A stretch of 5,433 nt of DNA, from NCBI GenBank assembly GCA_006227785.1, contig SBFU01000427.1, positions 1 through 5,433 of the forward strand. The letters are read 5' to 3'. The stretch comes from Burkholderiales bacterium. Lineage in GTDB: Bacteria; Pseudomonadota; Gammaproteobacteria; Burkholderiales; Burkholderiaceae_C. The notes under the pieces were generated by a model. That model worked only from the letters and a program-made list of their open reading frames with translations, did no database searches and was not told where the DNA came from. Made by a program: the position numbers and the translations under genes. Below are positions 1 to 5,433 of this stretch, piece by piece (within the stretch, counting starts at the first letter, position 1; every line of letters starts with the position of its first letter).

Positions 1-624
1 GGAATGGACCACCACCTCGACAAAGTCGGGGTTGTCGAAGGCCTGGGCGCTGCGCTCGAAGGTGGTCTCGTCAAAAGCCCAGGTCGGCGACCACATGCGC
101 CAGAGCAGTCGGGCCATGCCACGGCGGTCGCGTTCCAGACCGCGTCGGCCGCGTTCGCCATGGAAGTAGTACTGGTACCAGAGAGTCGCCTCGACCTCGG
201 GGGCCTGCGGCTCCCAGGACCGCGCGATGTCCTGCAGGTTGTAGGCGTTGCCGGAGACCAGCGCGACCACCCGCTCGGGCCACAGGGCCGAGACGATGCA
301 GGCCGCGCGACCGCCCCAGTCGTAGCCGGCCAGCACAGCCTGCGGCATGCGCAGCGCATCCATCAGCGACAGCAGGTCGGCGGCCAGGGCCGCCTGTTCG
401 CCCGATCGTGGTGTGTCGCTTGCCAGAAAGCGGGTCGGACCGTAACCGCGCAGGTAGGGCACGATCACCCGGGCGCCGGCCGACGCCAGCAAGGGCGCCA
501 CATCCGCGTAGGCGTGAACATCGTAAGGAAAGCCGTGGCACAGGATGCAGGGCCACCCGTTGGACGGGCCCAGCTCCAGGAAGGCGACACGCAAGGCGCC
601 GGCCTCAATGTGGTTCACATGCAT
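1..624 (-). CDS. Alpha/beta hydrolase, epoxide hydrolase/dehalogenase-like (3' end cut off by window)
   Basis: This is the N-terminal 208 residues of an alpha/beta-hydrolase-fold enzyme; the reading frame is open through the window edge, so the C-terminus is missing. An oxyanion-hole HGFP motif lies at residues 30-33. The nucleophile elbow GYDWGG at 100-105 puts Asp102 in the nucleophile position, as in epoxide hydrolases and haloalkane dehalogenases, rather than the Ser of esterases and lipases. A cap-type region with WYQYYFHGERG follows at about 149-159. The catalytic acid and His would lie beyond the edge and cannot be checked. The start is ATG at 624, preceded by AAGGGA at 634-629 with 4 nt spacing. 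It begins 29 nt after the amidotransferase stop, so it is probably the last visible gene of the leftward operon. Family assignment is firm; the substrate (epoxide, halide or other) is unknown. Confidence 0.88.
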   Translation of the reverse strand, partial: MHVNHIEAGALRVAFLELGPSNGWPCILCHGFPYDVHAYADVAPLLASAGARVIVPYLRGYGPTRFLASDTPRSGEQAALAADLLSLMDALRMPQAVLAGYDWGGRAACIVSALWPERVVALVSGNAYNLQDIARSWEPQAPEVEATLWYQYYFHGERGRRGLERDRRGMARLLWRMWSPTWAFDETTFERSAQAFDNPDFVEVVVHS

Positions 625-653
625 GTCGTCCCTTGAAGTGCAGGAAGGGGGAA

Positions 654-1391
654 TCAGGCTCGCCAGCGTGAACGCCAGCTTCGGTAGATCTGGTCCGCCA
701 GCGCCTCGCTGCCGGCCTGGTGGCGCGCGGTGCTGGCGCGCATGGCGTCGGGCGACTCCACGGTGGCGACGCCGTCGCGGACCGCGGCCGGGTAGACGGT
801 GCCGGGGTCACCCAGCCAGGTTTCAATCTTCTGCGGGGTGATTTCGATATGGAACTGCATGGCCAGATGGGGGCCGATGGCAAAGGTCTGGTGCGCACAG
901 GCGTCCGATGCGGCAAGCACACGGGCGCCCGGCGGCAATTCGGTGAAGCTGTCGTAATGCCACTGGTAGACCATGGCCTCGCGGGTGGCCCCGAACCAGT
1001 CGAGCGCCTCGGGTACCGGGTGCATGCGCACCGGCAACCACCCCACCTCGGGTTGCGACAGGCGGGTGACGCCACCGCCAAAGGCGCGGGCGATGAGCTG
1101 TCCGCCCAGGCAGTGGCCGATCACGGGTATGCCCAGGGCATTGGCCTCCAGGATCAGCGCCTCGGCATGGCGCAGGCTGGGCCGTTCGTCGTTGGCACTC
1201 CATTCGCCCCCCAGGATGGCCAGCCCCTGGTAGCCGGCCACCGAGGCCGGGTAGTCCTGCCCGGCCTCGGCACAGAACACATGCCATGGTATGTCGTTGC
1301 GGTCCAGCCATTGGCCCAGGAATCCGGGCGAGTCTTCAATGGTGTGCTGCAGCACCAGCACTTGGGCAGATCGGTCGGGGGATGCGCTCAT
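654..1391 (-). CDS. Class I (type 1) glutamine amidotransferase-like protein
   Basis: A 245-residue stand-alone class I glutamine amidotransferase domain, related to the GATase domain of GMP synthase. Enzymes with this fold hydrolyse glutamine and pass ammonia to an acceptor, or act as gamma-glutamyl hydrolases or ligases. The nucleophile elbow GHCLGGQ at residues 92-98 supplies Cys94. MQFHIEIT at 178-185 supplies His181 and Glu183, completing the Cys-His-Glu triad. The early LAILGGEWSAND segment (57-68) matches the usual GG-containing strand before the elbow. No synthase domain is fused, and no obvious ammonia-accepting partner is encoded nearby, so the acceptor is unknown. The ATG at 1391 is the only reasonable start, but the nearest good Shine-Dalgarno, AGGAG at 1413-1409, lies 17 nt upstream, which is unusually far. 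The stop is 29 nt before the hydrolase gene. The gene sits 86 nt downstream of the crotonase and probably belongs to the same operon. Confidence 0.9.
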   Translation of the reverse strand: MSASPDRSAQVLVLQHTIEDSPGFLGQWLDRNDIPWHVFCAEAGQDYPASVAGYQGLAILGGEWSANDERPSLRHAEALILEANALGIPVIGHCLGGQLIARAFGGGVTRLSQPEVGWLPVRMHPVPEALDWFGATREAMVYQWHYDSFTELPPGARVLAASDACAHQTFAIGPHLAMQFHIEITPQKIETWLGDPGTVYPAAVRDGVATVESPDAMRASTARHQAGSEALADQIYRSWRSRWRA

Positions 1392-1403
1392 GCCATCGAT
1401 GAT

Positions 1404-1427
1404 AAAAACTCCTGCGCTTCGGGCAGG
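1404..1427 (-). terminator. Short hairpin plus T-run: possible weak terminator or RBS-occluding stem
   Basis: On the minus strand CCTGC (1427-1423), a 7-nt loop and GCAGG (1415-1411) form a 5-bp GC-rich stem. It is followed after two bases by TTTTT (1408-1404). This resembles a weak intrinsic terminator between the crotonase and amidotransferase genes. The 3' arm also overlaps the only good Shine-Dalgarno (AGGAG) of the amidotransferase, so the stem could instead modulate its translation. A 5-bp stem is marginal and chance in GC-rich DNA is possible. Confidence 0.3.
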
Positions 1428-1459
1428 GCCAATGCCGCAGCACCGCAGGGGACCGATCG

Positions 1460-1476
1460 GGCGGCAGCGCGCCGCC
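1460..1476 (-). other. GC-rich hairpin just after the crotonase stop codon
   Basis: GGCGGC and GCCGCC form a perfect 6-bp inverted repeat around a 5-nt loop, immediately downstream of the crotonase stop at 1478. No T-tract follows in the leftward direction, so it is not a standard intrinsic terminator. It could protect the 3' end of the upstream message or simply reflect GC-rich composition. Confidence 0.35.
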
Positions 1477-1477
1477 T

Positions 1478-2278
1478 TCAGAAGCGCCCGTGCCGGCCCT
1501 CGCCAGCGGCAAAGCGCCCTGCGCCCTCAAGGGCATCGGGGATGCGCGCCCGCCCGCGTTGCCACTCCTGCTGCAGCGCCTCGCCCAGCGGCAGGTCCCA
1601 CTGAGCGTGGGCGCTCGCGCGATCGGCCCGCAGGGTGGCCTGCGGAAAGCCGGCCAGCTGGCGGGCCAGGTCGATGGCGGCCTCGCGCGCCTGCCCCTGG
1701 GGCACCACGCGGTTGGCCAGGCCCATTTGCAGGGCTTCGGCCGCCTCGACCTTGCGACCGGTCAGGATCAGGTCCATGGCATGGCCCATGCCGATCAGGC
1801 GCGGCAGGCGAACCGTGCCGCCATCGATCAGGGGGACACCAAAGCGCCGGCAATAGACACCGAAGTAGGCGTCCGCCTCCATGTCCCGCAGGTCGCACCA
1901 CAGCGCCAGCTCCATGCCGCCGGCCACCGCAGCACCACCGACCGCAGCGATCACCGGCTTGGACAGCTGTAGGCGCGAGGGGCCCATGGGGCCGATGGCA
2001 CGGCCATCGCGGCTGTCAAAATCCAGCGCCCACAACGAGGCCGCGTCGCCGCCGGCCGCCAGCCGGGCACCGAACTGCAGATCCCAGCCGGCGCAGAAAT
2101 GGCCATGGGCGCCATGGAACACCGCCACGCGGGCCTGCGCGTCGTCCTCGAAGGCCAGAAAGGCGGCATGCAGCGCCCGGGCGGTGGCGGTGTCGACGGC
2201 GTTGCGCACGTCGGGACGGTCCAGGGTGACGACCCAGACTTCGTCCAGTTTTTCGGTGCGGACCGCCGCGTCGCTCAT
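1478..2278 (-). CDS. Crotonase/enoyl-CoA hydratase family protein
   Basis: A 266-residue crotonase-fold protein, the usual length of the family, acting on acyl-CoA thioesters. The two oxyanion-hole segments are present: HGHFCAGWDL at residues 58-67 and AAVGGAAVAGGMELAL at 111-126. Glu123 in GGME corresponds to the first catalytic glutamate of classical hydratases (Glu144 in the rat enzyme). The second one (Glu164 of rat) aligns with Cys143 in FGVYCRRFGVPLIDGG, and Asp152 lies further along. Hydration may therefore use a different acid/base arrangement, or the enzyme may catalyse another crotonase reaction such as isomerisation. It starts at ATG 2278 inside the end of the preceding gene (ATGA overlap), with a strong AGGAGG at 2288-2283 and 4 nt spacing. 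Its place behind an AtuA-like gene recalls the Atu pathway, which includes the crotonase AtuE, but orthology cannot be claimed from this alone. Confidence 0.93.
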   Translation of the reverse strand: MSDAAVRTEKLDEVWVVTLDRPDVRNAVDTATARALHAAFLAFEDDAQARVAVFHGAHGHFCAGWDLQFGARLAAGGDAASLWALDFDSRDGRAIGPMGPSRLQLSKPVIAAVGGAAVAGGMELALWCDLRDMEADAYFGVYCRRFGVPLIDGGTVRLPRLIGMGHAMDLILTGRKVEAAEALQMGLANRVVPQGQAREAAIDLARQLAGFPQATLRADRASAHAQWDLPLGEALQQEWQRGRARIPDALEGAGRFAAGEGRHGRF

Positions 2279-2673
2279 GCCGCCTCCTCACCCGGTTCGG
2301 GCCACCAACCGATGCGCGGACTGCGCTGCGCCTCCAGCAGCTCGGCCTCGCTCACTTCGATTTCCATGCGCAGCAGGGCGCCAGCCATGGCCTTGCCCAG
2401 GTTGTCCAGCCGCAGGTTGCGGGCACCACCTCCCTGCAAGGCGCCTTTGAGCACCAGCTTGAGCGCCAGCAGGTTCGGCAGCGGCCAGCACTCAACCTCA
2501 CCCGGCAGCCAGCCGGCGAAGTGGACCTGCACACGCTTGGCGGTCACCTCGCGCTCCAGCAGCCGGTAGCCGGCCAGGTTCCAGGCGAACAGACCGAAAT
2601 CGACCCAGTCCGCCTTGTCGCCGCTGCGGGCATGGGCCAGACGGGCCAGGGGAACACGCAGCAAACGGCTCAT
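2275..2673 (-). CDS. Small AtuA-associated (ferredoxin-fold-like) protein
   Basis: A 132-residue protein recognised by its N-terminal signature: LARLAHARSGDKADWVDFGL (residues 9-28) resembles the ARSGDK-type opening of the small domain that accompanies AtuA-family proteins, either as a C-terminal extension or as a separate gene. A second conserved-looking stretch, NLRLDNLGKAMAGALLRMEI, covers 86-105. No signal peptide or membrane segment is visible, so it is likely cytosolic. Its biochemical role is not known; it probably forms a complex with the AtuA-like protein encoded just upstream. The true start is the ATG at 2673, which overlaps the upstream stop as ATGA and has GGAG at 2685-2682 with 8 nt spacing. 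A longer in-frame extension to about 3045 exists but only shadows the AtuA-like gene. The stop overlaps the crotonase start in the same way, so all three genes look translationally coupled. Confidence 0.88.
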   Translation of the reverse strand: MSRLLRVPLARLAHARSGDKADWVDFGLFAWNLAGYRLLEREVTAKRVQVHFAGWLPGEVECWPLPNLLALKLVLKGALQGGGARNLRLDNLGKAMAGALLRMEIEVSEAELLEAQRSPRIGWWPEPGEEAA

Positions 2674-4082
2674 GGTGTCGACTCCAGCAGTTCGACCCGG
2701 ACCATCGGCTCGACCAGGTCGCGGGGGATGAGGGTGGGCCAGATGCCCAGCAGTTCGCCTGTGTTGTGCAGGCCGTTGAAGCCGCAGGTGTAAGCCGGAC
2801 CGCTGAGCGCGATCCAGGGAAACAGGCGCCCGAAACCATCGGCCACGGCCTTGTCCGGGGTGCGCAGCACCATGCGGGTCCAGACCTCGTTGAGCTGGTT
2901 GAGCTGTTCCGGCGGTGGCAGTGGGGCCAGCGGTCCATGCGCCGAATTCAGCCCGGGGTACTCGACAAAAAGTTCGTCGTGCGGCAGGCGGCGCTCCTGC
3001 AGCTGCTGACGGACCATGGCCTGGGCGGTCTGGGCCTTGTCCCACGCATCCGGCCAGGAGAATCCCCAGGTCACTTCGGCCTTGTAGCCGTCGCGAAAGC
3101 CCGCCACCACTTTCAGGCGGTCACCCGGGGCATGGCCGCGCGCGCCCGTGATGCGGACCCGGTCATGCCCCTCGTCGTGCAGGTGCAGCCCCCCCATGTC
3201 CAGCACCACATCGGGCGAACGATAGGCATGCGGGTCGTGCACTTCGTACAGGAGTTGCTGGCGCACAGTGTCGAAATTCACGCGGCCACCGGTGCCCGGC
3301 GCCTTGGTGATGAGCGCCGTGCCGTCCTGCCAGACCTCGGCAACCGGGTAGCCGATGCGACCCAGGTCGGGAATCTGCTGCCAGTGGCCCTGGGCGCCGA
3401 AATTGCCCCCGCTGCCCTGCCCCGAGCATTCGAGCAGGTGACCGACCACCAGCCCCTGGGCCAGCCGGTCGAGCTCGCCGGCCTCGTGCTGGTGGCCCAG
3501 GCGCCAGCCCAGGCTGTGAACAAGGGGGCCGAGAAACAGCGCGGCGTCGGCCACCCGGCCGGTGATCACGATGTCCGCGCCGGCATCCAGCGCGTCCACG
3601 ATGGGCCGCGCGCCCAGGTAGGCGTTGCCGAACACCAGACGCTCTCGCACGCGGGACACCGGATCGCCACTGAACAGGTGACTCAGGTCGGCATCGGGGA
3701 CGGCGGGATCCAGCAAATGCGACAAAACATCATCGCCGGTCACCACCGCGATGCGGGCGCTCCAGCCTTTGCGGGCAAAGGCCGCCAGCAGGGCCTGGGC
3801 CGCGCCACGCGGGTTCAGGCCACCGGCATTGCAGATGAAACGCACGCCACGGGCCCGCATCAGCGGCCACAGGCGCGTCAGCATGGGCACAAGGTCGCGG
3901 GCATAGCCCAGCGAAGGGTCGCGCTGGCGGTCTTTCTGCAGGATGGCCAGGGTCAGCTCGGCCAGGTGGTCGCTGGCGATGAACTGCACATCTCCGCTTT
4001 CGATGCTGGCCGCCACCGGCTCCCAGTTGTCGCCGTAGAAGCCGAGGCCGGCACCAATTCGGACGGAAGGGCGGGTGTTCAT
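2670..4082 (-). CDS. AtuA-like acyclic terpene utilization family protein (DUF1446)
   Basis: A 470-residue member of the AtuA/DUF1446 family. It is named after the first gene of the Pseudomonas citronellol/geraniol degradation cluster, but its reaction is not established. Recognisable blocks are the N-terminal VRIGAGLGFYGDNWEPV (7-23), ICNAGGLNP (83-91), DIVITGRVADAALFLGPL (170-187) and HLLECSGQGSGGNF (215-228). A C-terminal region rich in conserved-looking aromatics and glycines covers about 425-450. No transmembrane or secretion signal is seen. The start ATG at 4082 gives the expected N-terminus right before the first family block, although no clear Shine-Dalgarno precedes it. It is the promoter-proximal gene of the leftward operon, with a sigma70-like promoter and a large dyad upstream. 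Its stop overlaps the next start by ATGA. The terpene link is by name and family only; homologues occur in many acyl-CoA degradation clusters. Confidence 0.92.
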   Translation of the reverse strand: MNTRPSVRIGAGLGFYGDNWEPVAASIESGDVQFIASDHLAELTLAILQKDRQRDPSLGYARDLVPMLTRLWPLMRARGVRFICNAGGLNPRGAAQALLAAFARKGWSARIAVVTGDDVLSHLLDPAVPDADLSHLFSGDPVSRVRERLVFGNAYLGARPIVDALDAGADIVITGRVADAALFLGPLVHSLGWRLGHQHEAGELDRLAQGLVVGHLLECSGQGSGGNFGAQGHWQQIPDLGRIGYPVAEVWQDGTALITKAPGTGGRVNFDTVRQQLLYEVHDPHAYRSPDVVLDMGGLHLHDEGHDRVRITGARGHAPGDRLKVVAGFRDGYKAEVTWGFSWPDAWDKAQTAQAMVRQQLQERRLPHDELFVEYPGLNSAHGPLAPLPPPEQLNQLNEVWTRMVLRTPDKAVADGFGRLFPWIALSGPAYTCGFNGLHNTGELLGIWPTLIPRDLVEPMVRVELLESTP

Positions 4083-4124
4083 GGAAGAGGGTCAAACAGG
4101 GCCGGGCAATGGGTCATGCGGCAC

Positions 4125-4153
4125 AGCATAAGGGCCACGGTCATTTTTGCCAA
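4125..4153 (-). promoter_or_regulatory. Sigma70-like promoter of the AtuA-like operon
   Basis: On the minus strand TTGGCA (4153-4148, five of six to the -35 consensus) is followed after exactly 17 bp by TATGCT (4130-4125, four of six to the -10 consensus). Transcription would start near 4118, giving a leader of about 36 nt before the ATG at 4082. The -35 box lies within the inverted repeat at 4145-4170. This is a sequence match only. Confidence 0.5.
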
Positions 4154-4170
4154 GCATGTGCTTTGCAAAA
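4145..4170. promoter_or_regulatory. Near-perfect 26-bp inverted repeat, candidate operator
   Basis: TTTTGCCAAGCA (4145-4156) and TGCTTTGCAAAA (4159-4170) form 12-bp arms around a TG centre, with 11 of 12 positions complementary (only C4151 against T4164 fails). The left arm covers the -35 box of the leftward promoter, a position typical for a repressor binding site. In Pseudomonas the TetR-type AtuR regulator represses the atu cluster through inverted repeats upstream of atuA, so a similar control is plausible here. The regulator itself is not in this window. Confidence 0.55.
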
Positions 4171-4324
4171 TTCCCCGACGGGACGAGCTGGCACCTTGGC
4201 GACTGCCATCGGGTGAACCCCTATCGTCAGCTTCAAGCAAGACAGATACAAACGTCGCACATTCACGGGAGGTGGCGCTACACCTTTGCAGCAGCGCCCG
4301 GTCCGAAGCGATTCCGTTCCAAAC

Positions 4325-4329
4325 AGGAG
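4325..4329 (+). promoter_or_regulatory. Ribosome binding site deciding the livH GTG start
   Basis: AGGAG lies 6 nt before the GTG at 4336. It fixes the start there rather than at any upstream in-frame codon, and no ATG is available near the conserved N-terminus. Confidence 0.75.
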
Positions 4330-4335
4330 ATCCGT

Positions 4336-5211
4336 GTGCAATTGCTGCAGCTGCTCATCGATGGCGCCGCGCTGGGGTGCATTTACGGCCTGATCGCGCT
4401 GAGCTTCGTGCTGATCTACAAGGCCACCGAAACCGTCAGCTTCGCCCAGGGTGACATGATGATGGTGGGGGCCTTCGGTGGTCTGGCCACCATGACCTTC
4501 CTCGGGTTCCCGTTCTGGATTGGCGTGCCCGCCGCCATCATCGGCATGGGCGTTTTTGGCATGGTGCTTGAGCGGCTGGTGATCCGGCCCATTCTGGGTC
4601 AGCCGGCGTTCTCGGTGGTGATGCTGACCATCGGCGTGGGCTATGTGCTGCGCGGCCTGATCACCATGATTCCGGACATCGGCACCGACACCCACACCCT
4701 CCCCGTGCCCTATGCCAACGAGGTGCTGCGCCTGGGCGGGCTCGTGGTGTCGGCCGAACAGGTGGTGGTCATTGGTGCCACGGCCCTGCTGTGTGGCGCG
4801 CTGTACGCGATGTTCCGCTTCAGCAAGCTGGGCATCGCCATGCAGGCCTCGTCGCAGAACCAGCTGGCTGCCTACTACATGGGCATCCCGGTCAAGCGCT
4901 TCAATGGGCTGGTCTGGGGTCTGGCCGCCGGCCTGGCGGCGATTGCCGGCCTGCTGCTGGCGCCCATCACCTTCGTGCACGCCAACATGGGCTTCATCGC
5001 CCTGAAGGCCTTTCCCGCCGCCGTCGTGGGCGGTTTCGGCAGCCTGCCCGGCGCCATCGTCGGCGGACTGATCATCGGCATCGTGGAGGCATTTTCCGGC
5101 TTCTACCTGCCCGAGGGGTTCAAGGACATCGCCGCCTACGTCGTCGTGCTGCTGATGCTGATGCTCAAGCCGAACGGCCTGTTCGGCGAGAACCTGCGCA
5201 AGAAGGTCTGA
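4336..5211 (+). CDS. livH: Branched-chain amino acid-type ABC transporter permease LivH
   Basis: A 291-residue inner-membrane permease of the HAAT (hydrophobic amino acid uptake) ABC family, which pairs with LivM, the ATPases LivG/LivF and a periplasmic binding protein. The N-terminus LIDGAALGCIYGLIALSFVLIY (8-28) is the first membrane segment, followed by the family marker VSFAQGD (34-40) in place of the common NFAQGE. Several further hydrophobic helices follow (about 60-80, 92-112, 142-160, 190-212 and 225-250). The cytoplasmic-loop block ASSQNQLAAYYMGIPVKR (171-188) and AFPAAVVGGFGSLPGAIVGG (225-244) are characteristic; the latter probably includes the coupling region to the ATPase. The start is GTG 4336, supported by AGGAG 6 nt upstream; longer frames add an unrelated N-terminus. 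livM follows after 10 nt. The solute is not determinable: relatives carry leucine-type amino acids, urea, aromatic acids or other carboxylates. Confidence 0.95.
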   Translation: MQLLQLLIDGAALGCIYGLIALSFVLIYKATETVSFAQGDMMMVGAFGGLATMTFLGFPFWIGVPAAIIGMGVFGMVLERLVIRPILGQPAFSVVMLTIGVGYVLRGLITMIPDIGTDTHTLPVPYANEVLRLGGLVVSAEQVVVIGATALLCGALYAMFRFSKLGIAMQASSQNQLAAYYMGIPVKRFNGLVWGLAAGLAAIAGLLLAPITFVHANMGFIALKAFPAAVVGGFGSLPGAIVGGLIIGIVEAFSGFYLPEGFKDIAAYVVVLLMLMLKPNGLFGENLRKKV

Positions 5212-5221
5212 AGGCCGGGCG

Positions 5222-5433
5222 ATGCGCTTCATCTTCAAGACCTCCTACGACCAGGACCTGCGCCTGGCCCGCCACGGCGGCCACCGCTTCTGGTACAGCG
5301 CGCTGATGGCCGCGCTGTTCACCGCCCCGTGGTGGCTCGGCGACTACGGTCTGGCGCAGCTGACCTTCATCCTGATCTACGGCGTGGTCGGCCTGGGGCT
5401 GATGCTGCTGGCCGGCTTCACGGGGCTGTTCTC
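5222..5433 (+). CDS. livM: Branched-chain amino acid-type ABC transporter permease LivM (5' part only)
   Basis: The first 70 codons of the second permease of the transporter; the frame is open at the right edge. After a polar N-terminus rich in Arg and His (MRFIFKTSYDQDLRLARHGG), hydrophobic helices begin at about 25-40 and 46-66. The latter leads into LLAGFTGLFS (62-71), the conserved opening block of LivM proteins, which normally continues as a GHAAF-like sequence beyond the window. The start ATG at 5222 is 10 nt after the livH stop, with a modest AAGG at 5211-5214 and 7 nt spacing. It is almost certainly cotranscribed with livH and forms the permease heterodimer with it. The ATPase and binding-protein genes would be expected further right but are not visible. 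Confidence 0.93.
   Translation, partial: MRFIFKTSYDQDLRLARHGGHRFWYSALMAALFTAPWWLGDYGLAQLTFILIYGVVGLGLMLLAGFTGLF

Larger units (their letters stand above)
4083..4335. other. Divergent intergenic regulatory region
   Basis: These 253 bp separate the leftward AtuA-like operon from the rightward livHM genes. They are less GC-rich than the flanking genes, with A/T runs around 4143-4172. They hold the leftward promoter (4125-4153), the 26-bp dyad (4145-4170), a minor 5-bp stem (AGGTG/CACCT, 4270-4285) and the livH ribosome binding site. No convincing sigma70 promoter for livH was found. The best partial match, TTGGCG at 4197-4202 followed by a CTATCG hexamer at non-standard spacing (19 bp), is too poor to call. 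Reading frames that cross this region have no recognisable protein content before livH. Confidence 0.75.

Noticed and set aside
720..1604. Plus-strand frame of about 294 codons opposite the amidotransferase
   Set aside because: No family motifs, overlaps a gene with an intact catalytic triad, and crosses the intergenic gap into the crotonase antisense.
2674..3045. N-terminal extension of the small AtuA-associated protein
   Set aside because: The extension lies wholly inside the AtuA-like gene in another frame and has arbitrary Ala/Pro/Arg-rich content; the ATG at 2673 has an ATGA overlap, a GGAG site and begins right at the conserved domain.
4145..4170. The 26-bp dyad as a bidirectional terminator
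   Set aside because: It has A/T-rich arm ends, but it lies between two divergent gene starts, where nothing needs terminating, and overlaps a promoter -35 box; an operator fits better.
4197..4226. Possible plus-strand promoter for livH (TTGGCG with CTATCG)
   Set aside because: The -10 match is poor and the spacing of 19 bp is outside the usual range.
4147..4335. Upstream N-terminal extension of livH
   Set aside because: The added 63 residues contain no LivH-like sequence and start within the inverted repeat; the GTG at 4336 has a well-spaced AGGAG.
2766..4454. Long plus-strand frame of about 562 codons opposite the AtuA-like gene
   Set aside because: It is the antisense frame of a high-GC gene, has no recognisable domain, no ribosome binding site, and runs through the divergent promoter into livH in another frame.
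4141..5238. Minus-strand frame of about 365 codons opposite livH, rich in His, Gln, Asp and Gly
   Set aside because: The composition is what reading a hydrophobic membrane protein gene backwards gives; livH on the plus strand is unmistakable and covers most of it.

Overview
This 5.4 kb window comes from a high-GC genome with strong GC3 bias. Gene style and arrangement (LivH/LivM next to AtuA-like and crotonase genes) suggest a betaproteobacterium, most likely Burkholderiales/Comamonadaceae. That placement is inferred from family resemblance, not from a marker gene.

Two divergent transcription units face away from a 253-bp intergenic region (4083-4335). The leftward (minus-strand) unit reads, in order: an AtuA-like protein (4082-2670), a small AtuA-associated protein with the ARSGDK signature (2673-2275), a crotonase/enoyl-CoA hydratase-family protein (2278-1478), a class I glutamine amidotransferase (1391-654), and an alpha/beta hydrolase with an Asp-type nucleophile elbow (624 to beyond the left edge). 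The first three genes are joined by two ATGA stop/start overlaps and look translationally coupled. The fourth follows after 86 nt holding two small hairpins, and the fifth follows after 29 nt.

The rightward (plus-strand) unit encodes two inner-membrane permeases of a branched-chain amino acid-type (HAAT family) ABC transporter: livH (4336-5211, GTG start) and livM (5222 to beyond the right edge).

The intergenic region contains a sigma70-like promoter pointing at the AtuA-like gene (TTGGCA, 17 bp, TATGCT on the minus strand). Its -35 box lies inside a nearly perfect 26-bp inverted repeat (12-bp arms, one mismatch, 4145-4170), the best candidate operator in the window.

Taken together, the leftward genes look like a catabolic operon for an acyl-CoA-activated substrate, possibly branched or terpenoid-like, and the divergent transporter may import that substrate or a related acid. 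The actual substrate cannot be read from the sequence. No RNA genes, insertion sequences, CRISPR arrays or long repeats were seen.
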